Assembly (NCBI GenBank): GCA_003552465.1
Contig: PULQ01000053.1
Span: 1-50,411 of the forward strand
Length of the DNA: 50,411 bases
Direction of reading: 5' to 3'
Source of the DNA: Dehalococcoidia bacterium
Lineage (GTDB): Bacteria; Chloroflexota; Dehalococcoidia; GIF9; AB-539-J10
Shown here: in pieces, positions 9,591-18,197 of the stretch
Position numbering within the stretch: the first letter of the stretch is position 1
How the letters are laid out: each line of letters starts with the position of its first letter
The notes under the pieces: generated by a model
The model's database searches: none
Told to the model about the DNA's origin: nothing
The model's input: only the letters and a program-made list of their open reading frames with translations
Position numbers and translations under genes: made by a program

Positions 9591-9754
9591 GGCAATCTGT
9601 CCTCCCTCTGAACTGCCGGAGAACCATCTCCCGCAGGTTCAGAGCGTTTTCAATAATCTAGCACCCTCGCGGAGTAGTGTCAAATCAGCCAGCAGCCTCT
9701 TGCAGCCCCGATCCTCATGCTGAAGTATGGGCCGAAAACCCGGCGCGGGCTGGA

Positions 9755-9784
9755 GGGGGGTCGCAGGTTGACCCTGCGCCCCCC
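9755..9784 (-). terminator. Intercistronic GC-rich hairpin between binding-protein gene and oppB
   Basis: GGGGGG-T-CGCAGG / CCTGCG-CCCCCC with a short TTGAC loop: 12 paired bases with one bulge. No T-tract follows on the transcribed strand, so it is more likely an mRNA-stability or attenuation element than a full terminator. Such hairpins are known to raise the ratio of binding protein to permease in other transport operons; that role is inferred here. Confidence 0.6.
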
Positions 9785-9830
9785 TGCATCATCTTGCCCC
9801 GGCTTTCCGGGTCAAGCTGAGAGCTACGCT

Positions 9831-12383
9831 CTAGTCAAGGTCTTCCAGCAGGAAGAACCATCGGTCTCTCTCGTCGGGGTAGGCCTCGAACGCGGCCAGC
9901 CTGACCCAGTTGAGGGCGAAGCTGTAGTCGTCCAGGTAGTAGGGACCGGCGCCGACCCACAGGTGGTTCAACTCGCCGACGAAGTCCTTCAGGTTGTCCA
10001 TGCGCACGTCGACCTCGGCAGCGAAGCTGCCCAGGCCTGCAGCGCCATACTGGGCGTTGATGAACTCGTAGTACGGCACATTATCGTCGGAGTAGGCAGT
10101 GGCAGCGCGTATGCCGTCGAGGGAGCCGACCAACGCGCCCAACTGGACGTCCCTGTTAAGGAAGTTAATCCAGCCGAGAGGCAGAGGCTGGCCCTTCAGC
10201 TCACCGAAGGCCATCTCGCCGGCGCGCTCGCCGCGGATACCGAGGGCAAGGGTATGCCAGTAGCCGTTACCCTGCGCGTAGTTGGGGTACATGTTGGTGA
10301 CCATGCGCTCGGCGTCCATCTCCCAGAGCTTGGACCAGGTCTCGACCTTCAGGCCGAAGTCATCCGCCGCCCCACCCACGGTGAACTTGATCCCGATGGT
10401 GTTGGCGTAGGTGCTGGCCAGAGCGGTTCTTGCTGCCGAATCAAACATCGGGTTCACGTCCTCGCCCTGACCGCGGTCGAAGGGGATAATATAGCCGTAG
10501 AGGAAGTCGGCGTAGGAGAGCGGGCTGCCGCAGTGCAGCGGGTGGTCCCAGATGTCCTCAGGGAAGTAGGCGACCGAGTAGCGGTCGACCACTGCTGTGT
10601 CGAGGCCCCACTCCGCATCGGGATCGGCAAGCGCCTCAGCCACGGTGACGATCGACTGCGTCTCCCAGTCCCAGGCACGCCAGGCGTCGTCGGGAGCGGT
10701 GATGGTTTCCTCGAAGTCCAGCGTCACCCAGGGATTGGTCTGGATGGCGGGCAGACCCTCGGTGATGGTAACCTCGGCACGGTCGATGCGTCCATCCCAG
10801 CGCAGTCCGTCGCGCGGGTCGGGGTGCGTGCCCATGTCGCCGGTGGCCCTGATCGGGAACATGTCGTAGACGGTGTTGGAGCCGGCGATCGGGTTCCAGG
10901 GCTCGACCAGCAGGTCGTGCATGCCTACCCGCATATGTCCGCCGAAGACGGGGCTGCTTTCGCGGAAGTGCGCGGTCAGGGCCCACGTCCAGGAACCGTA
11001 GATGCCGCCCGCGCCGTCCGCCGCCAGATCAACATTGGTCCTGAGCGGCGAGAAGCCGCGGGTGTCGGTCAGCTGGATCATGCCGTACTTCATGTGTGTC
11101 GGCAGGGCTATCTCGTACAGCGCGTCGCGCTCCTCAAAGCTGGTAAACAGAAGCCAAGCGAGCGCCCAGGCTGCATCGTAGTAGTCGTCTGGAACCTCGA
11201 GGTACTTGAAGGCCGGAATACCGGCTTCCCAGAAGGGGCTGTTGAAGTAGAGGAACCAGTAACCCGAGTCACGGGCGAGCACGGTGGATACCCACCCGCC
11301 GGTGTACATGCTCCAGTCACCACCCTGAATAGCCGACTCGACGTTGGCCAGACCGGACAGAGTGGCTGCCATGTCGCCCTTGAAGGGGGGGGCATCGAAG
11401 CCCATGGTCCGGAGTTGGGCCACGACATAGTCACCTATCTCGTCGCGAATGGGGTCGTCGTCCCTGATGGCGATTATCATGCGGATCGGCTCGCCGTCGT
11501 AGAGCCACCCGTCATCGGCACTGCCGGTGATGTCGCCGGGAGCGATTTCGTCGATCGCGGCCATCGTTGCGTTGAGCCAGTCCATGCCCTCTACCGGGTC
11601 GTACTCATACAGGTCCTCGAGGGCAGCGATGCTGGCATCCGCGGAGATGTAGGTGTCGTCGTAGTACCTGGCGTAGTCCGCAAGCTGGGTGTGCTGGCTG
11701 GTGTACCTCGGCCAGGCCAGGCCGGCCATAATCTCGCTGGCGATGAACTCGCGGTCGATGAACTTGTTAAAGACCTCGTTCATCGTGCGCACGCCCTCCG
11801 GGAAGTCGAACGAGTAGAAGGGGTTGACCATGCCATCGGTGAACTCAGGTCCGTAGGTGTTCGGCCGCATCGTATTGAACGAGCCGATGCTGCTCTTGAA
11901 GTAGAGATCCGGGTCCGCCTCCACCATTTCGAAGAGCTCCACATCGTCGAGGGTGTGGGCGTACACGTCATAATCGCCCGCCTGCAGCCTCAAAATTGCT
12001 GTGGACCCTAACGGCTGCTTCTCGATGGTTATGTAGTCGAGCCAGAATCCTTCGGTCCTCTCTTCCACGAAGTTGGCGGTGATGGTGGCGTCGCGGCTCG
12101 GCATGATGAAGGTGGCGCTTGCGCTGAACGCGTCAGGCTCGAAGAAGCCTGCAGTCGCGGTCCACCTGTCGAACGACCAGCCTTCGTTGGCTGTCGCCTG
12201 CACCGGGACCTCCTCATCCGGTTCGAAGGGCGATGTACCGGTGATGGACACCGTTCCCGCGCCCTCGGGCTCCACCGCGGTGGTCAGCTCAAAGGGACCT
12301 TCCACCTCGGGGGCACAGCCCGGGATCACCATTGCAGCTATGATTATCGCTGCAAGGAGAGGCATTAAAAACCTCTTTGCCAT
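9831..12383 (-). CDS. oppA: Peptide ABC transporter substrate-binding lipoprotein (SBP family 5), first gene of the opp operon
   Basis: 850 residues. Signal peptide LLAAIIIAAMVIPGC with lipobox IPGC (Cys 23). A bacterial-repeat/InlB-B-like module follows (about 30-105: VEPEGAGTVSITG...EGWSFDRWTATAG), then SBP_bac_5. Much longer than typical OppA. SD GGAGG precedes the ATG at 12383 by 9 nt. It is first in the transcript ahead of oppBCDF and paralogous to 1447..4065. The Pho-box-like motif is 380 nt upstream, and a dispersed repeat (12532-12575) lies inside that long leader. The ligand is not predictable beyond the family. Confidence 0.92.
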   Translation of the reverse strand: MAKRFLMPLLAAIIIAAMVIPGCAPEVEGPFELTTAVEPEGAGTVSITGTSPFEPDEEVPVQATANEGWSFDRWTATAGFFEPDAFSASATFIMPSRDATITANFVEERTEGFWLDYITIEKQPLGSTAILRLQAGDYDVYAHTLDDVELFEMVEADPDLYFKSSIGSFNTMRPNTYGPEFTDGMVNPFYSFDFPEGVRTMNEVFNKFIDREFIASEIMAGLAWPRYTSQHTQLADYARYYDDTYISADASIAALEDLYEYDPVEGMDWLNATMAAIDEIAPGDITGSADDGWLYDGEPIRMIIAIRDDDPIRDEIGDYVVAQLRTMGFDAPPFKGDMAATLSGLANVESAIQGGDWSMYTGGWVSTVLARDSGYWFLYFNSPFWEAGIPAFKYLEVPDDYYDAAWALAWLLFTSFEERDALYEIALPTHMKYGMIQLTDTRGFSPLRTNVDLAADGAGGIYGSWTWALTAHFRESSPVFGGHMRVGMHDLLVEPWNPIAGSNTVYDMFPIRATGDMGTHPDPRDGLRWDGRIDRAEVTITEGLPAIQTNPWVTLDFEETITAPDDAWRAWDWETQSIVTVAEALADPDAEWGLDTAVVDRYSVAYFPEDIWDHPLHCGSPLSYADFLYGYIIPFDRGQGEDVNPMFDSAARTALASTYANTIGIKFTVGGAADDFGLKVETWSKLWEMDAERMVTNMYPNYAQGNGYWHTLALGIRGERAGEMAFGELKGQPLPLGWINFLNRDVQLGALVGSLDGIRAATAYSDDNVPYYEFINAQYGAAGLGSFAAEVDVRMDNLKDFVGELNHLWVGAGPYYLDDYSFALNWVRLAAFEAYPDERDRWFFLLEDLD

Positions 12384-12531
12384 TGTCTTTTTACCTCCTA
12401 TAGTATTGGTTTCTTTCTTCTCTCATCACAAACGAACTCTATCGTATGCTCCCACCTCCCTTTCTCATTCTTCTGCGCAGTTGCCCGACCTGCCGGCGCT
12501 TATCTTCCTGCCCGCTGCCGGCTTTCTCAAC

Positions 12532-12575
12532 CGGATTGCTTCGTCCCGATGTCATCGGGACTCGCAATGGCGGGC
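12532..12575. repeat. Dispersed inverted-repeat motif (ATTGCTTCG...CGCAATGG type)
   Basis: Core CCCGATGTCATCGGG palindrome flanked by ATTGCTTCGT and CTCGCAATG. The same layout occurs at 910-953, 4834-4855, 45824-45871, 47333-47380 and 48096-48140. It sits inside the opp leader. Confidence 0.65.
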
Positions 12576-12763
12576 GGCGGGCCCGACAGGGCCGGCGACC
12601 GCTCTACTGATCCTTCTTTCACTTCTGTGGAACCGGGTGGCCTCTCACCTCTCCCGGCAACCTCTAGCTGGAGAGTACTCTGCACCGGGTTCGGTTCCCG
12701 GCCCGGCCCTGCTCCGGCAGAAGCTTCCGAAAGACCTCGACCTCACGATAACGGTAACATACA

Positions 12764-12782
12764 AATGTTAAAATCCTGTTAA
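12764..12782 (-). promoter_or_regulatory. Direct-repeat operator/promoter motif TTAACA-N5-TTAACA
   Basis: Minus strand TTAACAGGATTTTAACATT, 380 nt upstream of oppA. Hexamers 11 bp apart. It matches 34812-34830 exactly over 19 nt and 4251-4269 with one change. PhoP-box-like by comparison with the known Bacillus consensus. Confidence 0.5.
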
Positions 12783-13015
12783 TTTTTGGGGATCTCACGA
12801 AAAACCGCCTGGCTCTAGCAACCACATCTTCTGTTCCGCAGCCCTCCGCTGTAAGGAGGGTCCCTCTTCGGGACTGATGATTATGCACAGCCGCCGTTTT
12901 TCTGTCAAGTCCGGTGCCGTCGCGCAGGCCCTACCGCACCAGGTCGGCGGACGGACCCTATCCTTTGCGGCTGCCTCGCGGGGGCACCGGACACCTCGCC
13001 GCAACCCCCTGCCTG

Positions 13016-14101
13016 CTAGGAACGGGGCTGCCAGCTAAGGAAGGGATAGGTCTCGCCCTCGACCATGTTCCATGTATATGCCGTGTTGCGGCGGCCGGGG
13101 CCGTCCACGGCTCTTATGCTCCAGCCCTCGTAGGTGGCGGGATCCATCATCTCGGCCGTGGTGAGCCCGGTGGCATCTCCCGCCGTGCCACCCTGCCCGC
13201 TGGTCTCGACGTCCCAGTAGTTGCCGGTCATCTTGTAGCCACCATCGGTGACCACGCTTCCCGCAAAGCCGTGTTCGGCAGGACCCTCCTCATCCGGGAA
13301 GTGCACGCTCCCGGTCGAGTAGCAGTTCACTATCATCCCTTCGAGGTTTCTCCCGACGAACCCGCCGAAATTTACGTTGCGGCCACGGGCACGGGTGACG
13401 CTGCCGGTGGCATACGAATCTCTAACCGTTGCGTGGCCATTCATTCCGACCAGGCCGCCCGCAACCATGACACCGGTGACGCTGGCGTCGGAATAGGAGT
13501 TGCTGACGGTGGCACCATAGCCATTGCCGCCGAGCAGTCCGCCCACGCCGGAGTGACCGATAACGCTGCCGGTCGAGTAGGAGTTGCTAACGCTACCCAG
13601 GTTCATGGAGGCCAGCACACCGACGCTGAAATGACCGGTCACGTTGGCGCCCACGATACCGAGATCGCGGACCGCCGCTCCCTCGCCCACGATGCCGAAG
13701 AGCCCGACCGTGTTCTCATCGGAGCGGCCTATGAACAGGTCCCTGATCTCGTGACCGCCTCCGTCGAACGTCCCGTCAAACGGTTCGCCGACGATCCCTT
13801 CCTCCAAAAAATGCGCCTGCCCGATCGGTTCCCAGCCCCTTCCGTCGTTGGCGGTGGGGCCGGCCACTTCATCGTAGCCGGCAGTGGTTGAGTCGAGATC
13901 CTGAACAAGCAGATAACTGCCGGCCAGGTCGTCTCTAACCCGGTTCAGGTCATGCCAGTCCCGGATCCTGACGGTGTCGCTATCAACCAGTTGCGGGACG
14001 AGCACGGCGGCTACGACGACCACCGCGGCACAGGCGGCGATGATCCCGACCAGCCTCTTCTTGCTTCTCTTGCTGTCTCTGCGTGTTTCCCTTTTCTTCA
14101 T
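13016..14101 (-). CDS. Membrane-anchored GLUG-repeat protein
   Basis: 361 residues from the ATG at 14101 (MKKRETRRDSKRSKKR), preferred over the upstream TTG because AGAAGG lies just before it. A basic N-terminus and one TM helix (GIIAACAAVVVVAAVLV, about 18-38) act as signal anchor. Then comes the WHDLNRVRDDLAGSYLLVQDLD module and several GLUG repeats (GVGGLLGGNG, AGGLVGMNG, FGGFVGRNLEG) interleaved with NSYSTGSV-type strands, which should stack as a beta-helix outside the cell. A closely similar domain is in the damaged gene at 24784..25875. GLUG repeats occur in adhesin-like and IgA-peptidase-like surface proteins; no catalytic site is seen. Confidence 0.85.
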   Translation of the reverse strand: MKKRETRRDSKRSKKRLVGIIAACAAVVVVAAVLVPQLVDSDTVRIRDWHDLNRVRDDLAGSYLLVQDLDSTTAGYDEVAGPTANDGRGWEPIGQAHFLEEGIVGEPFDGTFDGGGHEIRDLFIGRSDENTVGLFGIVGEGAAVRDLGIVGANVTGHFSVGVLASMNLGSVSNSYSTGSVIGHSGVGGLLGGNGYGATVSNSYSDASVTGVMVAGGLVGMNGHATVRDSYATGSVTRARGRNVNFGGFVGRNLEGMIVNCYSTGSVHFPDEEGPAEHGFAGSVVTDGGYKMTGNYWDVETSGQGGTAGDATGLTTAEMMDPATYEGWSIRAVDGPGRRNTAYTWNMVEGETYPFLSWQPRS

Positions 14102-14245
14102 AAACCCTTCTATCAACGAGCCTTCGCAGCCGACACTGGAGACTTCCCCTCAACCAGGCCCGCAAACATACCTTAACTTATCAGGCAGCCCGAGTCAACC
14201 GCGCGCTCCGCACCGCCCGCGGGGGGAGCGAGACCCCGGCGCCAG

Positions 14246-16225
14246 TCAGGGCGATGGTTGAGGCCGCTGATCGAGTTCGCCGCCCGCGGATGTGGCTAGA
14301 AACTCGAGTTCCGGCGGGCAGAAATCGCCCCGCCAGTTGTTATCAAAGACGTTGTCCTTGCCGGATATGTGCCCGCCGAAGGGCAGGAATACCCCCGTGA
14401 AACAGCGGTGCGAGTATACGGCCACGCCGTATCCCCTGTTGCCCGAGATCTCGTTGCCCTCCAATACCGCCTGAGACGAGTCCCAGAGGACGATCCCTCC
14501 ATCCAACCGGCTCCCGGTAACGTAGCTGTCGACAACCGTGAGATATGCCGAGTTTGCAGCCACGATCCCATAGTCAACATGATCCATCACCAGGCAGCCG
14601 GTGACCGTCGCACTGGACGCACCGCCAACAAATAACCCGCTACGGGCGTTACCCACGATGCTGCAATCGGTCATCTCGACCGAGGATGAATAGGACAGGT
14701 GCAGACCCTGAGTGTTTCCGGTGATGGTACAACCGACCAGTTCGGCCCTGGCTCCGGCAGCGAGCGACAAGCCGGTGGAGCCGCCGCTAACGGTGACCCC
14801 CTCCAGGCGAAGGTCGGCCCCGTCGACCAGCGAGAGGACGGGCAGCGTCTCTCTACTACCGATGATGTTGACATCGCCCTGCAAGGCCTCGAAGGCGACC
14901 CCGGTTGTTATCGTCAGACCTGCATCATAGTTCCCGGGTTCGAGCCTGAGGCTGCCTCCCGGGAGCAGCGCATCGACGGCCTCCTGGAGAGAGGCGAAGC
15001 GTTCATCGGGCCAGTCTATAACGTCTTCCACGGGCTCCACGAGCGGGAGCCGGAGAGCCCCGGGCACGTTTCCCCCGAGATCGATAGCGTTATCGAGGAA
15101 CCGGTTGCCCTGACCGGTGACCTCGCCGGTCGAACCGGAGAACACCCCGTAATCCTCGCTGTTCTCGACCCGGCAACCTTCTACCTGCGCGGTCGCGGCA
15201 CCGCGAAGGTTAATGCCGCGCCTGTTGAATGCCAGCAGGGAGTCGGTAGCGGTGGCGTGGGCGGAGTCTTCGACCCTGATTCCGTCAAACCTGTTTCTCG
15301 ATATCTCGCCATCGTTAACCGTCGCGCGGGCCGAAGCTGTGAGTACGATCCCCTGCCAGTTCGCTATGACCTGGCTCCGGGCAAGCTCCACCGTAGCCAG
15401 GTCCTCGACCCTGATGCCATGGGCGCTGTTCCGGGCCACCTCGCTCCTCAGCAACTGCGCCTGGCTCTGACCGGACAGCGACAGCCCGGCTATCCCGTTG
15501 TTGGAGATAGAGCCGTCGATGACGGTGACACGGGTATCATCTCGCAGGAACAGACCGTGCCCGCCATTGCGGGAGACCTGGCTATCGCGGAGCGTTATCT
15601 CCACAGAGTCGGAGGCCCAGATACCTAACCCCCTGTTCTCCGACACGCGCGAGTCATCAACCTCGACCCGGGCCGAGTCGAGCAGGACCATGGCCCTCTG
15701 CCGGCAATCGAAGATCGAGGAGTTACTGAGAGTCAGATGGGCCGAATCAGAGACCTGTATCCCGTACAGCATCCCTGAGACGCGACATTCACTGAGTTCC
15801 ACAGCAGCCGTACCGCCGATGGTAATCCCGGTGTGCCCCAAATCCCCCGAAACACTCAGTCTCTTCAACTGCACCGTGATCGACTGGTCATTCACGCCGG
15901 TTATGTCTACTGCGGGCAGGTGGAATTGATCCTGTGCTATGGCAGTTCTTCCGGAACCCCGCCCGACCAGCGTGAGCGATTTGGTGATGACAAGGCTCTC
16001 GGTCCACTCACCCCGGTCGAGGCAGATAACATCTCCCGCCCGGGCGGCGTCGATCGCGGCCTGGATCGACTCGCCGGGCCGGACGATTGCCACGCAGTCG
16101 GGATGGGGGTCCTGCCAGGGGCGTGAGGCGAGAAGTCCGGCAGCAAGCCCGATGACCAGCACCACTGCCACGATGCGCCACAGGCGCGGCCTGCGTTGCG
16201 CCGGAGGTGTAGGTCTCTCTTCCAT
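14246..16225 (-). CDS. Membrane-anchored right-handed parallel beta-helix protein
   Basis: 659 residues. N-terminal TM anchor (about 16-35, IVAVVLVIGLAAGLLAS), then two blocks of PbH1 repeats (NosD/Beta_helix type) with the recurrent pattern 'VEVDDSRVSENRGLGIWASDS' in about 22-residue rungs. Each block opens with a IQAAIDAARAGDVICLDRG / LQEAVDALLPGGSLRLEPG cap, as in pectate-lyase-like folds, so the protein appears to be an internal duplication (about 45-375 and 385-640). No pectinase active site was recognised. It lies 144 nt downstream of nothing else on its strand and precedes the GLUG gene; a surface or structural role is inferred. Confidence 0.85.
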   Translation of the reverse strand: MEERPTPPAQRRPRLWRIVAVVLVIGLAAGLLASRPWQDPHPDCVAIVRPGESIQAAIDAARAGDVICLDRGEWTESLVITKSLTLVGRGSGRTAIAQDQFHLPAVDITGVNDQSITVQLKRLSVSGDLGHTGITIGGTAAVELSECRVSGMLYGIQVSDSAHLTLSNSSIFDCRQRAMVLLDSARVEVDDSRVSENRGLGIWASDSVEITLRDSQVSRNGGHGLFLRDDTRVTVIDGSISNNGIAGLSLSGQSQAQLLRSEVARNSAHGIRVEDLATVELARSQVIANWQGIVLTASARATVNDGEISRNRFDGIRVEDSAHATATDSLLAFNRRGINLRGAATAQVEGCRVENSEDYGVFSGSTGEVTGQGNRFLDNAIDLGGNVPGALRLPLVEPVEDVIDWPDERFASLQEAVDALLPGGSLRLEPGNYDAGLTITTGVAFEALQGDVNIIGSRETLPVLSLVDGADLRLEGVTVSGGSTGLSLAAGARAELVGCTITGNTQGLHLSYSSSVEMTDCSIVGNARSGLFVGGASSATVTGCLVMDHVDYGIVAANSAYLTVVDSYVTGSRLDGGIVLWDSSQAVLEGNEISGNRGYGVAVYSHRCFTGVFLPFGGHISGKDNVFDNNWRGDFCPPELEFLATSAGGELDQRPQPSP

Positions 16226-16450
16226 CCAGTCTATGACTCCTGAGACTCCGGCCTGCGAGCTAATGCGGGCGACTTACCGGAATCAACATACTTCTCTATC
16301 GTTACGCCGGTTAGACACGGCCTAAACGACACAGAATTATAGCATCCCACACAGGCGGCGGGCCAAAAGCCATATCATGTTATGAGTAAGCGAGGTTTAT
16401 CACCACCGGGCGAAACTGGTAGAATATCAGATAGAGGAGACCTGCAGTAT

Positions 16451-17131
16451 ATGAGCAAGAGCAAGAGAAGAGCACCTGCGCGCAGAGCGAAGCCTGAGGC
16501 GCCAAGATTCAGGAACCGGAGGGTAATCGCGATCATCGCGGGCACGGCAGCCGTGGCGATTCTGGCGGTGGTGCTGGTTCTGGCCAATTCCGATGTACCG
16601 GAGGACGATGTCGTGGCGACGGTCAACGGTCACCCGATAACAGTTTCGGACGTGGAGCACAGGCAGGCGAGGCACAAAATGCTCTTTGACGAGCAGATCG
16701 ATTCCGACCGGGCCCTTGAACTGCTGATTGACGAGGAGCTGGCCCATCAGCAGGCCGTGCCGGACTACTCGGTGGACCGCGCCGAGGCGGAGCGTGAACT
16801 GGAGGCCGACCTCGATAGAGATGACTTAACGCTGCCGTGGCTCAAGGCACAGCTTGAGGAGAGCGGCATCGTCTACGACGACTACCTTGAGACATTCCGG
16901 AGGGACATGGTGATCAGCATGTATCTCGAAGATGCCATTGCCGTGACGGAGGAAGAGGCAATGGCAGGTTACGAGCAGTATGCCAGAGAATACGAGATGG
17001 CCACCGGTATGGAGCCCCCGCCATACGAGGAGGTGAGGGCTCAGATCATCGCCGAGCTGGAGCGGCAGAACCTCGGCATTCTTGTAAGCAGGCTCAGGCA
17101 AGAGGCCGATATCGTGAGATACACGGAATGA
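16451..17131 (+). CDS. Membrane-anchored SurA/PrsA-like foldase without PPIase domain
   Basis: 226 residues from the ATG at 16451, with GAGGAG 11 nt upstream; the track's earlier start adds 23 residues without support. A basic N-terminus and TM helix (about 24-46) are followed by the SurA N-terminal motif VATVNGHPITVSDVEHRQARH and a helical chaperone region (about 55-220), ending in the family-typical RLRQEADIVRY. No parvulin/rotamase domain is present, so it is a chaperone-only form. It is divergent from the beta-helix gene at 16225 and may help fold exported repeat proteins; that is inference from position. Confidence 0.85.
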   Translation: MSKSKRRAPARRAKPEAPRFRNRRVIAIIAGTAAVAILAVVLVLANSDVPEDDVVATVNGHPITVSDVEHRQARHKMLFDEQIDSDRALELLIDEELAHQQAVPDYSVDRAEAERELEADLDRDDLTLPWLKAQLEESGIVYDDYLETFRRDMVISMYLEDAIAVTEEEAMAGYEQYAREYEMATGMEPPPYEEVRAQIIAELERQNLGILVSRLRQEADIVRYTE

Positions 17132-17222
17132 GGACGGCCGCACTGCCCGGTTGAGAGCGCACGGGCACCTGTCCGCTACATGGCTCGTCCAGGGCGAGTC
17201 GTTGTTTGACCGGGAAGGCGGA

Positions 17223-17279
17223 GTTCAAATTTCAAAATCCAAATGCCAAACAAAGTCCAAATGACTGAATATCAAAGCT
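17223..17279. repeat. Heptanucleotide array (CAAA type), downstream flank of four-helix-bundle gene
   Basis: GTTCAAA, TTTCAAA, ATCCAAA, TGCCAAA and decayed units. It sits directly after the stop codon of the gene read leftward and mirrors the array at that gene's 5' end. Confidence 0.75.
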
Positions 17280-17676
17280 AATCCTTCCTGGACAGCAGAA
17301 TCGACGAGAATATCAGACTCAGTTCCTGGGCCTCCTGCAACAACCGCAGACATTCGTCGCGCGTACCTGGATTCGCGTTGGCAAGCATCCTGAGCCAGTG
17401 CTTCGTCTCCTTCGACTCCTTCTTGCAGAGAGCGATCTTGTGCCGGAAGTCTTTCCTGGATTGCGCTCCGTCTGCCTCCATGTAGTTTGCACCGACGCTG
17501 GTCCCGGCCCGTACTAACTGGCCGATAAGTGGAGTGTTGACCGCATCCTGGCGGAGGCCTCTCACAAGCTGGATTATCGCTTCACCGAATCGGGCAGTTC
17601 GCTCCTCAAGATCGTACTCCCTTTTCTCATTTGGATTTTGACATTTGTTTGGCATTTGAGCTTTGTCATTTGTCAT
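17278..17676 (-). CDS. Four-helix-bundle protein (23S rRNA intervening-sequence / S23 type)
   Basis: 132 residues. Core FGEAIIQLVRGLRQD...LIGQLVRAGTSVGANYMEADGAQSRKDFRHKIALCKKESKETKHWLRML is the signature of the TIGR02436 family, related in fold to the Avd accessory protein of diversity-generating retroelements. Founding members are encoded inside 23S rRNA insertions; most copies in other bacteria, like this one, are isolated and of unknown function. The first roughly 17 codons (MTNDKAQMPNKCQNPNEK) are encoded by a 7-nt CAAA repeat, and the same repeat follows the stop codon. No reverse transcriptase or variable repeat is nearby. Confidence 0.9.
   Translation of the reverse strand: MTNDKAQMPNKCQNPNEKREYDLEERTARFGEAIIQLVRGLRQDAVNTPLIGQLVRAGTSVGANYMEADGAQSRKDFRHKIALCKKESKETKHWLRMLANANPGTRDECLRLLQEAQELSLIFSSILLSRKD
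17622..17676 (-). repeat. Heptanucleotide array forming the 5' end of the four-helix-bundle gene
   Basis: Minus strand: TGACAAA, TGACAAA, GCTCAAA, TGCCAAA, a 4-nt CAAA slip, TGTCAAA, ATCCAAA, TGAGAAA. Period 7, reading through the start codon. Confidence 0.75.
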
Positions 17677-17771
17677 TCCCGTTATCCTCCGCAGATCCGG
17701 CAGCTATGCCTGCCGATCGCTGGCCTCCGCAGCCCCGAAGAAGAGGCCAACTACCTTGTTACATGCCCGGG

Positions 17772-18197
17772 TCAAAACCCCTGCGGGATGAAGAACACCG
17801 ACTCCTGTGCTCCCCCGTCCCTCATCACCCTCCCTTCCTCCTCGAGGTACTTGAGGTGGGCGGCGGCCTCGCCGAAGGCGAACCATTTTTGCGCCACGGG
17901 GAACGACTCCCAGGAATCGAAGTCGATGTCCCAGGTCATCTGCGATGCGACCTGGAAGACGTTCTGCCTGCCCTTCTCCAGTATTGAGAGCACCTCGTCC
18001 AGCCTGGCCCGGTGGTGCCGGCGCAGTTCGTCGATCCTCGCCCGGTGGTCGCGGATGACGCTGCGGTGGCCGGGCAGCACGAGTTCGACGTCCAGGTCGT
18101 AGACCCTGTCCAGGCTGGCCAGGTATTCGCGCAAGGGATTTCTCCTGTCCGACCAGAGCGATATGTTGGGGGTTATGTCGCCGAGGATGTGGGAAAA
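17772..18197 (-). pseudogene. Metallo-beta-lactamase-fold hydrolase, 5'-truncated remnant
   Basis: The frame is open from 18197 and encodes FSHILGDITPNISLWSDRRNPLREYLASL...VLPGHRSVI...FALGE-like FAFGEAAAHLKYLEEEG, the C-terminal half of a LACTB2-like MBL hydrolase. The N-terminal half with the HxHxDH metal site is missing. Upstream of FSHILG the sequence has no homology to the family and contains a stop. The break near 18198 abuts DNA with a 25-nt direct repeat (18426-18475), suggesting insertion and deletion. Probably non-functional. Confidence 0.75.

Larger units (their letters stand above)
12384..13015. other. Long leader / intergenic region upstream of the opp operon
   Basis: No credible gene in 632 nt. 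It contains a dispersed motif (12532-12575, GGATTGCTTCGTCCCGATGTCATCGGGACTCGCAATGG, an inverted repeat) and the TTAACA direct repeat (12764-12782). Around 12795-12900 nothing specific was recognised. Confidence 0.6.

Noticed and set aside
9717-12011. A 764-residue plus-strand ORF
   Set aside because: It is the exact antisense of the oppA-like gene, has no start signal, and its composition (VVQVVGTGADPQVVQLADEVLQVV) follows from codon bias of the true gene. The same holds for 1372..2790, 5100..6245, 6439..7254, 8829..9533, 12914..13891, 14699..15628, 19758..20843, 22137..23273, 38391..38903 and 43134..43808.
17278-17676. Diversity-generating retroelement because of the Avd-like fold
   Set aside because: No reverse transcriptase, template repeat or variable repeat was seen nearby; the protein fits the S23-type group.
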